From the NCBI GenBank assembly GCA_024653345.1, contig JANLFV010000005.1:1-64000 (forward strand): a DNA stretch of 64,000 bases. Direction: 5' to 3'. A program made the translations under genes and the position numbers. This document shows, piece by piece, positions 49,908 through 57,632 of the stretch (positions are counted from its first letter, which is position 1; each line of letters opens with the position of its first letter). This DNA is from Candidatus Acetothermia bacterium (GTDB taxonomy: Bacteria > Bipolaricaulota > Bipolaricaulia > RBG-16-55-9 > JANLFV01). The notes beneath the pieces are model-generated. The model had not been told where the DNA came from. It ran no database searches and saw nothing but the letters and a program-made list of their open reading frames with translations.

Positions 49908-50459
49908 CTAGCACATGAACTTCGAGACGAACGGGGAGGTCTCGCCGCGCCGCATGAAGTGGCCTGATGGCCCCTCGCCGAGGAATTCGGAGAACCACGA
50001 CTCGTGCTCGATCTCTTCATTGAGGATCGCCAGGGCTAGGTCATAGGTGCGATGATCCTTCCCGGCAGTCAGGTTGCAGACTTGGGTGTAGCCGCGCACG
50101 GCGCAGCGCTCCGCCTCCACCAGGACGGTGGGTATCGCCTTGATGTCCCTCGGGTCCTGGGGGAGCGTCGCCGGCGGGCAGGCGGAGATGTCGTGGAACT
50201 CCTTCATGTCTTGCGGTAGCCTCCCGCCCAGCTCGTAGATCCGGGGGACCAGGGCCTCGAAGTGGTTCCGGTCCTCGATCCGTGCCGTCTCGGCGATCTC
50301 TTTGATCCCTTCTCCCTCCAACCCGATCAGATTGGCCCGCAGGATCGTGTAGTAGTAATAAGTAGTGAGCTCAGCCGCCGCGTTCTTCACCAGCAACTCC
50401 AGGAGCTTATCCACATCCACTCCCGCTTTCTCGACCACCTCTCTTGCTACCTTCGCCAC
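49908..50459 (-). CDS. Dps-like ferritin-family protein (DPSL type)
   Basis: From GTG 50459, six bases after GGAGG, the 183-residue protein has ferritin helices LVKNAAAELTTYYYYTILRAN, IAETARIEDRNHFEALVPRI, GYTQVCNLTAGKDHRTYDLAL and ILNEEIEHESWFSEFLG with ExxxxxE and ExxH iron ligands. The pair of cysteines (AERCAVRGYTQVC) between helices matches the thioferritin/DPSL group. It ends SPFVSKFMC. Expected to oxidise and store iron using peroxide. Confidence 0.87.
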   Translation of the reverse strand: MAKVAREVVEKAGVDVDKLLELLVKNAAAELTTYYYYTILRANLIGLEGEGIKEIAETARIEDRNHFEALVPRIYELGGRLPQDMKEFHDISACPPATLPQDPRDIKAIPTVLVEAERCAVRGYTQVCNLTAGKDHRTYDLALAILNEEIEHESWFSEFLGEGPSGHFMRRGETSPFVSKFMC

Positions 50460-50519
50460 TCTCGACCTCCTCGTCCTCTTCCCAGGCCGGCGAGCGCCGG
50501 TCCGGGCTAATCTGGCAGC

Positions 50520-50548
50520 ATTATAGAGTAGTAACAAATCTCTGTCAA
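50520..50548 (-). promoter_or_regulatory. Consensus promoter for dpsL
   Basis: TTGACA (50548-50543), a 17-base spacer and TATAAT (50525-50520): a perfect match to the sigma-70 consensus. An obvious PerR box was not found. Confidence 0.85.
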
Positions 50549-50582
50549 GCTGCCTTCTAAATGAGGGAAAGCCCGCTCGATC

Positions 50583-51311
50583 TCATTGGCCGCGAGTCAG
50601 GGCCTCCAGGGCTTGCCGGAAGCGATCATTCATGGCGCGGACATACTCGTCGCGCGGCAGGAGGTCGCGGCCCACTGCCGCTAGGGTCCGGTCTGCCATC
50701 TTACCGTCCCGGACGAGCTGCCGGCCTGCCTCCCCCGCGGCCTCGTAGATCTCGTCGACGGGCAGGCCGAGCCGCTTCAGCCGCGGCAAGGCCGCAGCGT
50801 AGGGGCGCAAGAGGGCTCCGGCGAACTCGACCCCCAGGTTCCGGCAGATCGCCCTCACATGCGCGATCAGCGGCTCGAAGTTGTCCAGCTCAGTGAAGCC
50901 GCAGACCGAGACGAGGACCACCTTCTGATCCGTTCGCCCGTCACGCCGCGGGTGGCGGCAGTGGCCGTCCCTGATCTCGAAGAAGGGCTCGACCAAGGGG
51001 AGGGAGCGCTCGATCAGCCGCTTCATCGTCGAGGTCATCCCGTCGACGAAGACCGGTGTGGCAAAGACAAGCAGGTCCGCGGCCTCGAGCTTGGAAAGGA
51101 GCCAGGCCATGTCGTCCTGCTGGACGCACCGTCCCGGGGTCTTGAACCAGCAGCCGAAGTCGCCGAGGCAGGGCTCGATCTTCAGCTTGTGGACATAGAT
51201 GAGCTCGACCTCCGCTCCGGCCTCCTCCATCCCGTTGAGGAACGGACCGAGGATCAGCGCCGTCCCGCCCTTCTCCATCTTCGGGCTGCTGTTGAGAGCC
51301 AAGACCTTCAC
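50583..51311 (-). CDS. NADPH-dependent FMN reductase / flavodoxin-like protein
   Basis: The 242-residue protein has the FMN-binding start MKVLALNSSPKMEKGGTALI, a cysteine-containing CLGDFGCWFKTPGRCVQQDDM segment typical of iron-sulfur flavoproteins without the full cluster motif, and FATPVFVDGMTSTMKRLIER. It probably transfers electrons or reduces quinones or metals. It has its own promoter and lies just upstream of the oxygen-defence block on the same strand. Confidence 0.87.
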   Translation of the reverse strand: MKVLALNSSPKMEKGGTALILGPFLNGMEEAGAEVELIYVHKLKIEPCLGDFGCWFKTPGRCVQQDDMAWLLSKLEAADLLVFATPVFVDGMTSTMKRLIERSLPLVEPFFEIRDGHCRHPRRDGRTDQKVVLVSVCGFTELDNFEPLIAHVRAICRNLGVEFAGALLRPYAAALPRLKRLGLPVDEIYEAAGEAGRQLVRDGKMADRTLAAVGRDLLPRDEYVRAMNDRFRQALEALTRGQ

Positions 51312-51366
51312 CTGGTGCTCCTCCTCTCACGCGGCTATCTCGAGCTAATCGCTCGGGGCACAGACC

Positions 51367-51395
51367 AGTATCGTCGCTCACTTGAGGAAGGTCAA
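51367..51395 (-). promoter_or_regulatory. Promoter for the FMN reductase gene
   Basis: TTGACC (51395-51390), a 17-base spacer and GATACT (51372-51367). Confidence 0.6.
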
Positions 51396-51512
51396 CTTTC
51401 CCACGCGAGCGGGGCGAGGGCGCGGCAAACGAAACGCGTCTCACGGTATTGCCGATCACCGACTCTTCCCAAGGCGAGTGCTATACTCCGTTCACTAGGT
51501 CAGGCATGAATG

Positions 51513-51587
51513 GTGAAGTCTCTTCCTAAACGGAGAATGCGCGCTCTCCGCTCGCGCTTCCGGGCGGAGAGGCGGGAGGTGGTCTAG
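51513..51587 (+). CDS. Possible 24-residue basic peptide upstream of a membrane protein gene
   Basis: GTG 51513 gives a 24-residue Arg/Lys-rich peptide (KSLPKRRMRALRSRF) whose TAG directly abuts ATG 51588. A hairpin (CTCTCCGC 51544-51551 with GCGGAGAG 51564-51571) lies within it. No SD precedes the GTG. It may be a coupled leader peptide or chance. Confidence 0.2.
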   Translation: MKSLPKRRMRALRSRFRAERREVV

Positions 51588-51980
51588 ATGCTGAAGCCGC
51601 TCGTTCTCATTCTGATCGCTGGGGTCATCTTTTTTCTGACCTTTCAGGCGACCGGGCTCGCCGCGGAAGAAGAGGCCGGGCAGGTCGATCCGCTCATCCC
51701 CGGCCTGGCGTCATTCATCGTCCCGGGGACGGGCCAACTGCTGATCGGCGACTCGGATAAGGCCCTGGTCCACGCGATCATCGACCTCGGGGTCCTCGCG
51801 GCCGGCTGCTCCGCGGCACTCCTCTTCCCTGTCCCGCTGGTGGTCTGGGAGGTCACGGTCGTCGCCAGGCTCAGCCTGTCGACCTACAGCGCGTTGGATG
51901 CCTATTCCAGCACGAGAGAGCTGAACCGCTACCACGCGGCCCTAAGCCAGCTGATCAGCTATATGGTCCAAGAGGGCTGA
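51588..51980 (+). CDS. Small membrane protein with signal peptide
   Basis: The 130-residue product starts after GGGAGGTGG. A signal or anchor (LVLILIAGVIFFLTF) precedes PLIPGLASFIVPGTGQLLIGD, which resembles the glycine/proline turn of TM2- or DUF5683-type small membrane proteins, and a second hydrophobic segment (AIIDLGVLAAGCSAALLF). A Tyr/Ser-rich C-terminus follows. Function unknown. Confidence 0.6.
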   Translation: MLKPLVLILIAGVIFFLTFQATGLAAEEEAGQVDPLIPGLASFIVPGTGQLLIGDSDKALVHAIIDLGVLAAGCSAALLFPVPLVVWEVTVVARLSLSTYSALDAYSSTRELNRYHAALSQLISYMVQEG

Positions 51981-52036
51981 CTCTCATCCCGAGCGCGCTC
52001 GCTCTTCGAGCGAGGCCCGTGAGAGAGCAGCTTACG

Positions 52037-52729
52037 CTAAGGCTTTCCCCCCACGGGGAGGCGGAGCCGCTCCAGGATCTCCTCCGGCCGCCACTGCCTG
52101 GTCCCGTCGAGCACCAGGGCCGCGGGATGGCCCAAGAGCCACCGATCGTGGAGCTCCTCGATCTGGCGGAGGTAGTCCAGCGTGATCCGGCTCTCCTCCT
52201 TCCGGCCCCTTGCCCTGATCCGCTCGAGGCAGACCTCGACCGGCGTGCGCAGGTAGATGATGTGGTCCGGCTGGACACAGTATTGGCTCACGAGGAAGTC
52301 CCACAGGCCGCAATAGAGCTCCCACTCCACCTCGCTGATCGCCCCTAAGCGATGGAGGTTGGCGGCGAAGACATGCCTATCGGTGAAGACCGACCGCTCG
52401 AGGACGACCCGAGGGTGAGCGGTCCGGCTCAGGATCTCCTGCCAGGTCTTGACCCTGGTGACGAAGGCCATGATCTGGAAGGTGAAGGCCCACCTCTCCA
52501 TCTCCGCATACATCCGCTCGAGGAGGTTAGCGGCGAACCCCTCGCGCCAGAGGGAGATCGGCTCCTCGAGGAAGTCGAAGAGCCCGGAGGCCTTCATCCT
52601 CTGCCCGACGGTGCTCTTCCCCGCCCCGATGTTCCCCTCGAGGGAGAGGATGAGCCTACCCTCCCTGGCAGGTCGGGCGGCAGGTTGCAGCTCGTTCTTC
52701 AGCATAGCACTGGCGGCAACGCGGTGCAT
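52037..52729 (-). CDS. Deoxynucleoside kinase (dNK/dGK family)
   Basis: The 230-residue protein has the P-loop LSLEGNIGAGKSTVGQRM, the ERSVFTDRHVFA motif of deoxynucleoside kinases, LRTPVEVCLERIRARGRKEE lid and a final IEELHDRWL helix. It salvages purine or pyrimidine deoxynucleosides. ATG 52729 follows GGAGGAGC and overlaps the thymidine kinase gene by 74 bases; ATG 52705 is an alternative with no SD. Confidence 0.93.
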   Translation of the reverse strand: MHRVAASAMLKNELQPAARPAREGRLILSLEGNIGAGKSTVGQRMKASGLFDFLEEPISLWREGFAANLLERMYAEMERWAFTFQIMAFVTRVKTWQEILSRTAHPRVVLERSVFTDRHVFAANLHRLGAISEVEWELYCGLWDFLVSQYCVQPDHIIYLRTPVEVCLERIRARGRKEESRITLDYLRQIEELHDRWLLGHPAALVLDGTRQWRPEEILERLRLPVGGKP

Positions 52730-53276
52730 AGCTCTCAGCTCCTCCGACTTTGATCACGGGTCCGTCGAGCGGGGCCGGCCTCCCGCCGATCAGCCGCTGG
52801 GTCCTTGTGGCGAACCCGCCGCACCTGGTGCAGATGGCCGCCCGCTTCTCCACCTTATCCGCGAGGGCCAAGAGCGTCGGCATCGGCCCGAACGGCTCCC
52901 CGGCATAGGTGAGGTCCAGCCCGGCCACGATCACCCGCTTCCCCAAAGCGACCAGCTCCTCGCAGAGGGCTGGGAACCGCTCCGAGAAGAAGTTCCCCTC
53001 GTCGAAGGCCACGACATCGGCCTCGCGCAGGCTCGCCGGACCGACGATCTCCTCGAGCTTCGCGAGCGACTCCTCCCCCGGCTGGAGGAGGTAGGCCCGG
53101 ACCTCCCGGCCGTCGTGGGTCACGACTGCGTCCTTGGCATACCTCGTATCGATCACGGGCTTGAAGAGGAGGGCCTTCCTCCCCGCGAGCCGGACCTGCT
53201 CGAGCCGCCAGAGCAGCTCCTCCGTCTTGCGGGAGAACATCGGGCCGGTAATGACCTCGAGGCTCCCTGCCTGCAC
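52656..53276 (-). CDS. tdk: Thymidine kinase (type II)
   Basis: From GTG 53276 the 206-residue enzyme has the P-loop ITGPMFSRKTEELLWRLEQ, the DEGNFF acid motif, VIVAGLDLTYAGEPFGPM lasso and a zinc site with CTRCGGFATRT and CRQCYAEE. It phosphorylates thymidine. Its last 24 codons overlap the start of the deoxynucleoside kinase gene in another frame. Confidence 0.95.
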   Translation of the reverse strand: MQAGSLEVITGPMFSRKTEELLWRLEQVRLAGRKALLFKPVIDTRYAKDAVVTHDGREVRAYLLQPGEESLAKLEEIVGPASLREADVVAFDEGNFFSERFPALCEELVALGKRVIVAGLDLTYAGEPFGPMPTLLALADKVEKRAAICTRCGGFATRTQRLIGGRPAPLDGPVIKVGGAESYAPRCRQCYAEERAATCRPTCQGG

Positions 53277-53323
53277 TCCCTCTCACCCCCATTGTCGGGA
53301 ATCTAAGGTGCGGCAAGTAGCGA

Positions 53324-53353
53324 ATTATATCCCAGCCCGCGGCGAGGGTTCAA
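53324..53353 (-). promoter_or_regulatory. Promoter for tdk-dNK
   Basis: TTGAAC (53353-53348), an 18-base spacer and TATAAT (53329-53324). The -35 overlaps the end of the upstream lyase gene. Confidence 0.68.
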
Positions 53354-54723
53354 ATCTCTGGGTCTAGCTCCTCGAACCGGGCGAGGAAGTGGCGGAGGCT
53401 CGGCGGCTCGCTGACGAACCGGAGCGGCCTGATCCCCTCCCGGCCGCGGTAGACGGAGATGACCGTCTCGGCCACATAGTCCAGGTGGGCTCTGGTGTAG
53501 ACGCGGCGGGGGATTGCCAGGCGGACCAGCTCGAGGCGGGGGAAGCGCCACACTCCTGTCTGGGGATCGCGCTCGCCGAAGGCGAGGGTCCCCAGCTCGA
53601 CCGCGCGGACCCCGCCCTCGCGGTATAAGGCCACTGAGACCGCCTGGCCGGGAAGATGCTCTCGCGGCCAAGTGGGGAGGAACCTGAGCGCGTCGAGGTA
53701 GACCGCATGCCCGCCGGGCGGCTCGAAGAGCGGGACGCCCGCCTCCCTCAGGCGGGCGGCAAGATACCGAACCTGGCCGATCCGATACCGCAGGTAAGGT
53801 TCCTCGATCGCTTCCTGCAGGCCCTGTGCCAGGGCCTCCATGTCCCGGCCCGCCAGCCCGCCGTAGGTCGGAAACCCCTCGGTCCGGACCATGTTCTGGC
53901 AGATCCGGTCGAAGAGCTCCCGATCGCGCACGCACAGCAGCCCGCCGATATTTACCAAGCCATCCTTCTTCGCGCTCATCATCATCCCGTCGGCCAGGGA
54001 GAAGGTCGCCCGGACGATCTCGCGGATGGTCAGCGCGGGCTCCTCCCGCTCGTGGATGAAGTAGGCGTTCTCGGCGTGGCGGGCCGCATCGAGGTAGAGC
54101 GGGACCTCGTAGCGATCGCACAGAGCCCGTGCCCGGCGCAGGTTCTCCAGCGCCACGGGCTGGCCCCCGCCGGTGTTGTTGGTGATCGTGATCAGGACTA
54201 GCTTCGGCCGCGGGCGGCCCTTCAACGCCCCCTCCAGCCGGCCCAGGTCGATGTTCCCCTTAAAGGGATGCGTGCTCACGGGATCATAGGCTTCCTCGAC
54301 CACTAACTCCAGGGCCTGAGCCCCGCGGGCGAGGATGTTGGCATTCGTCGTATCGAACGGCTGATTCGTGGCCACCAGGTCGCCCAGCTGGAGCAAGACC
54401 TCGAAGACGACACGCTCCGCCGCCCGCCCCTGATGGACGGGGGTGAAGTAGGGGAAGCCGAAGAGGTCTGACTGGACCTCGCCCAGCCGCTCGTAGCTCC
54501 TGGTGCGGGCGTAGGCCTCGTCGCCACGGTGGAGCGCGGCCCACTGCTCGTCGCTCATCGCCCCGGTCCCGCTATCGGTCAACAGGTCGATCGTCACGAC
54601 CCGGGAGGGAAGATTGAACAAGTTATAGCCGGCCTCGGCCAGGTGCCGCTCCCGCTCGGTGCGGGCGGTGAGGGGGAGCGCTTCCACAGCCTTGATCTTG
54701 AATGGCTCGATAGGATACTCCAC
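53350..54723 (-). CDS. tnaA: Tryptophanase / tyrosine phenol-lyase family beta-eliminating lyase
   Basis: The 457-residue PLP enzyme matches the family throughout: YPIEPFKIKAVEALPLTA, LLTDSGTGAMSDEQWAAL, GDEAYARTRSYERL, FPYFTPVHQGRAAE, DAARHAENAYFI and the PLP lysine in MSAKKDGLVNIGG. It cleaves tryptophan to indole, pyruvate and ammonia, or tyrosine to phenol. The residues that separate the two activities were not resolved by eye, so the symbol is provisional. It follows the peroxiredoxin-nitroreductase gene by 12 bases. Confidence 0.9.
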   Translation of the reverse strand: MEYPIEPFKIKAVEALPLTARTERERHLAEAGYNLFNLPSRVVTIDLLTDSGTGAMSDEQWAALHRGDEAYARTRSYERLGEVQSDLFGFPYFTPVHQGRAAERVVFEVLLQLGDLVATNQPFDTTNANILARGAQALELVVEEAYDPVSTHPFKGNIDLGRLEGALKGRPRPKLVLITITNNTGGGQPVALENLRRARALCDRYEVPLYLDAARHAENAYFIHEREEPALTIREIVRATFSLADGMMMSAKKDGLVNIGGLLCVRDRELFDRICQNMVRTEGFPTYGGLAGRDMEALAQGLQEAIEEPYLRYRIGQVRYLAARLREAGVPLFEPPGGHAVYLDALRFLPTWPREHLPGQAVSVALYREGGVRAVELGTLAFGERDPQTGVWRFPRLELVRLAIPRRVYTRAHLDYVAETVISVYRGREGIRPLRFVSEPPSLRHFLARFEELDPEI

Positions 54724-54735
54724 GGACTTACCTCC

Positions 54736-55755
54736 TCAGCTAGGGACTTCCCGCTGCTTGAAGGCGAATCTCCCCCAGGCCAGGACCGCCTCCAGGGGCT
54801 TCCGCTCACGCGGGCCGAGCTCGATCTCGAGGTGCTTCTCGCTCAAGGTGCCGGGGTCGCCGGGCTTCCCGACGACCACCAGGGTCATCAGGACATAGTC
54901 CGGCGGGATCCCCAGGGCCTCCTTGACCTTCAGGGGGTCGTAGCCCGCGATCGGGTGGGCCACCAGCCCCATCTGTGTGGCCTGGACCATCAAATTTCCG
55001 ACGGCCAGCCCGCAGCCGAAGAGGAAGTAGTCGCGCCCATCGCTCAGCTTGCAGTCCAGGTCGCGATGGGAGGCCACGGCTATAATTACTGGAGCCGGCT
55101 TGGTCCAGTAGTTCCCGCCCGGGAGGGCCGCCTTCACCTTCTCTAACCCTTCACCGGTGGCGACGACGAACCGCCAGGGCTGGTTGTTGAAGCAGGAGGG
55201 TGCGAGGTGGGCCGCCTCGATGAGCCTGGTGATCAGCTCTTCTGGAATCGGCTCGCTCGAGATCGCGCGCCAGGCCCGCCTCGTGGCGATGAGGGGGTTG
55301 ATCTCCCGGTCGGCGGAATGGAGCGCCTTCAAGACCTGCAAGACCTCCTCAGCATGGCCCGCGACCTTGACCCCTAGCCACTGCCACCTCAAGGCCCCGG
55401 CCCGATCGAAGAGAAAAGTCGAGCGCAAGAGCTTGCCCTGGCCGTCCACGGCCCCAAGCTCCCGGGCCAACCGGAGCTCGGGGTCGGAGAGCATCCTCAC
55501 CTTGAGCCCCTTGGCCTCGACGAACTTGGCCTGGGCTTCGGGCCGATCGGGCGAGACGCCGAGGACGGCCGCCTCCAGCGCCTCGAACTCCCCGAGCCGG
55601 GCTGAGAACTCCTGGGCCTCGCGGGCGCACCCTGGCGAGCCGGCCTTGGGGTAGAAATACAGGACGAGATACCGCCTGAGGTAGTCCTTGAGCCGGGCCC
55701 TCCCGCCATCGTGGGCCGGGAGCTCGAACTCCTCGAGCTTGCGAAATAATCTCAT
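54736..55755 (-). CDS. Peroxiredoxin (BCP-like) fused to a nitroreductase
   Basis: Residues 1 to about 145 form a thioredoxin-fold peroxiredoxin of the BCP/AhpC group: DYLRRYLVLYFYPKAGSPGC with the peroxidatic Cys, LGVSPDRPEAQAKFVE and RSTFLFDRAGALRW. The usual second Cys of 2-Cys BCP is not evident. Residues 150-339 form an FMN nitroreductase domain: ATRRAWRAISSEPIPEELI, AHLAPSCFNNQPWRFVVA and VGNLMVQATQMGLVAHPIAGYD. The two halves are one open frame of 339 residues. It may pass electrons from NAD(P)H via FMN to the peroxidase site; this is inference from the fusion. Confidence 0.88.
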   Translation of the reverse strand: MRLFRKLEEFELPAHDGGRARLKDYLRRYLVLYFYPKAGSPGCAREAQEFSARLGEFEALEAAVLGVSPDRPEAQAKFVEAKGLKVRMLSDPELRLARELGAVDGQGKLLRSTFLFDRAGALRWQWLGVKVAGHAEEVLQVLKALHSADREINPLIATRRAWRAISSEPIPEELITRLIEAAHLAPSCFNNQPWRFVVATGEGLEKVKAALPGGNYWTKPAPVIIAVASHRDLDCKLSDGRDYFLFGCGLAVGNLMVQATQMGLVAHPIAGYDPLKVKEALGIPPDYVLMTLVVVGKPGDPGTLSEKHLEIELGPRERKPLEAVLAWGRFAFKQREVPS

Positions 55756-55829
55756 CGGGACCTCCTTTAAGTTCTAAGTTCTTAATGGAATGGGGCTGAG
55801 GGAGCCCTCTCGCCCCTTATGCTGGGGCT

Positions 55830-56420
55830 TCATCCCTCGAACATCGGGCCGGTGACATCCCCTTGGTTGTTGTAGCCCCGCTCCTCCCAGAAGCCGCGGT
55901 AGGCGGGGTTGTCGGAGAGCTCGATCTCGGTGATCCAGCGGGCCCACTTGTAGCCCCACTTCCCCTCGGCCACGAGGATGAAGGGGAACCCCAGGGCCGC
56001 TGGGAGCGGGAGCCCGTTGATCCTGTCGGCGATGATGATGTCCTTCTCCAGGAGGTAGGCGAGGGGAAGAGATGTGGTATACCCGTCCTGGGCGTGGAAG
56101 ATCACGGTGTTCGCCCCCGGCTTCGGCTGGACCAGTGCGAAGATCGCCTTAAGCGGAATGCCTTCCCAGAGGGCCTTAACGGACCAGCCCTCGACGCAGT
56201 CGACGGCCGCGAGCCGCTCCTTCCGCGGCAATTCCTTAAGCTCGTGGTATTTGAAGGAGCGGGGGCGCTGGACCAGCCCGGTGATGGCCAGCTTGTATCG
56301 AGCCAGGTCGATCTCCTGGACCCCCTTGGTCGAGTTCTCCCGGAAGTCACCGATCGAGCCGAGCCGCTCGCCCCGGTATTCGCGGAGCTCGGCCTGAGCC
56401 GGGTGATTCTCGCTCATCAT
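55830..56420 (-). CDS. Molybdopterin-dependent oxidoreductase (sulfite oxidase fold)
   Basis: The 196-residue protein is a short single-domain member of the sulfite-oxidase Mo-binding family: LAITGLVQRPRSFKYHELKEL, VDCVEGWSVKALWEGIPL with the Mo-ligand Cys in VDCVEGW, DGYTTSLPLAYLLEKDIIIA, and FPFILVAEGKWGYKWARWIT. It lacks a Tat signal, so it should be cytoplasmic, unlike MsrP. Its electron partner may be the flavodiiron protein or reductases in the same operon. Confidence 0.9.
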   Translation of the reverse strand: MMSENHPAQAELREYRGERLGSIGDFRENSTKGVQEIDLARYKLAITGLVQRPRSFKYHELKELPRKERLAAVDCVEGWSVKALWEGIPLKAIFALVQPKPGANTVIFHAQDGYTTSLPLAYLLEKDIIIADRINGLPLPAALGFPFILVAEGKWGYKWARWITEIELSDNPAYRGFWEERGYNNQGDVTGPMFEG

Positions 56421-56455
56421 CCTCTCCTCCTACTCGACTCGTATAGACAGCCAAA

Positions 56456-57632
56456 TCACCCCAAGCCCAGCGAGCGATGCCTCTCGGCGATCGTCTCCGC
56501 TAGTTTATCCAAGGCCTGGAGGTCGGCCTTCCTCGGCGCGCCCTTGCAGATCACGGGCTCGAGGAGCTCCACTTTCAGGTTCGAGAGCAGCCCCGCGAGC
56601 TGCTCGACCGCCTTCCCGCCCCAGCCGTAGGAGCCGATGACCGAGACGAACCGCAGTTTGGGCCGGAGGGCATTGGCGAGATAGGCGGCGTAGGCCGCGA
56701 GGGGATGGGGCCCGCCCAGGACCGTCGGGGTCCCGATCACGACCGTGGCCGCATCGACCAGGGCCATCGCGAGCTTACCCACATCGGTCTCTGCCAAATC
56801 GAACCGCTTGACCTTCACCCCTCGCTCCGCCAAAGCCCCCACCAAGCGCTCGACCATCCTCTTGGTGCTACCCCACATCGAGACATAGGCGATCACAGCC
56901 AGGTTCTTCGGCAGGCCGGCGACCCAGTCACGGTAGGCCTCGAGGATGAACTCCGGCCGGCGGTAGATCGGGCCGTGGCTCGGGGCGATCAGCTCGATCC
57001 TGTAGTCCTTCAGCTTCTCCAGGTGCTTTGCGATCACCCCCCGGAAGGGCATCATGATCTCGGCGTAGTAGCGCTTGGCCGGCTCGTAGACCCGCCCCTC
57101 ATCGGCGTATAAGTCAGTCGTCGCAAGATGGGAGCCGAAGAGGTCGCAGGTGAACAAGACCCGCGCCTCCTCGAGGTAGCTCACCATCGTCTCCGGCCAG
57201 TGGACCCAGGGGAGGTGGATGAACCTCAAGGTCTTATCGCCCAGCGAGAGGATCTGGCCGTCCTCGACCGGCTCAATCCTCTCCTCGGGGATGGCGAAGA
57301 GGTCGATGAGCAGCCCTTTACCCTTGGGGGTGGTCAGGACCTTGGCCTTGGGGTAGCGCTCGATCACCTTGGGGATCGCACCGGAGTGGTCCGGCTCGGC
57401 ATGGTGGGAGACGACATAGTCCAGGGCCTCTACATCTTCCAATTGGGCCAGGAGGTGCTCGCTCATCCTCGGGTCGACGCTGTCCAGGAGGGCTGCCTTC
57501 TCCCTGCCTCGGATGAGGTAGGCGTTGTAGCTCGTCCCGTCCGGCAGAGGGATGAGGGAATCGAAGAGCCGCCGGTCCCAGTCGATCGCCCCCAGCCAAT
57601 AGACCCCATCTTGGATCTCTCGCGGTCTCATA
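56456..57632 (-). CDS. Flavodiiron protein, copy 2
   Basis: From ATG 57632 (overlapping the stop of the hemerythrin gene) the 391-residue protein has the diiron domain (SHHAEPDHSGAIPKV, WVHWPETMVSYL, FTCDLFGSHLA, IAPSHGPIYRRP) and a flavodoxin domain (AYVSMWGSTKRMVERLVGAL, IGTPTVLGGPHPLAAYA, SVIGSYGWGGKAVEQLAG). In place of the first His of the usual HxExD it reads HHAEPDH, as in some FDPs. It probably reduces oxygen or nitric oxide and is coupled to the putative sensor upstream. Confidence 0.94.

Noticed and set aside
53340-53370. GGGTTCAAATC, resembling a tRNA T-arm
   Set aside because: No acceptor, D or anticodon arms can be drawn. The bases are the -35 region of the tdk promoter and the end of the lyase gene.
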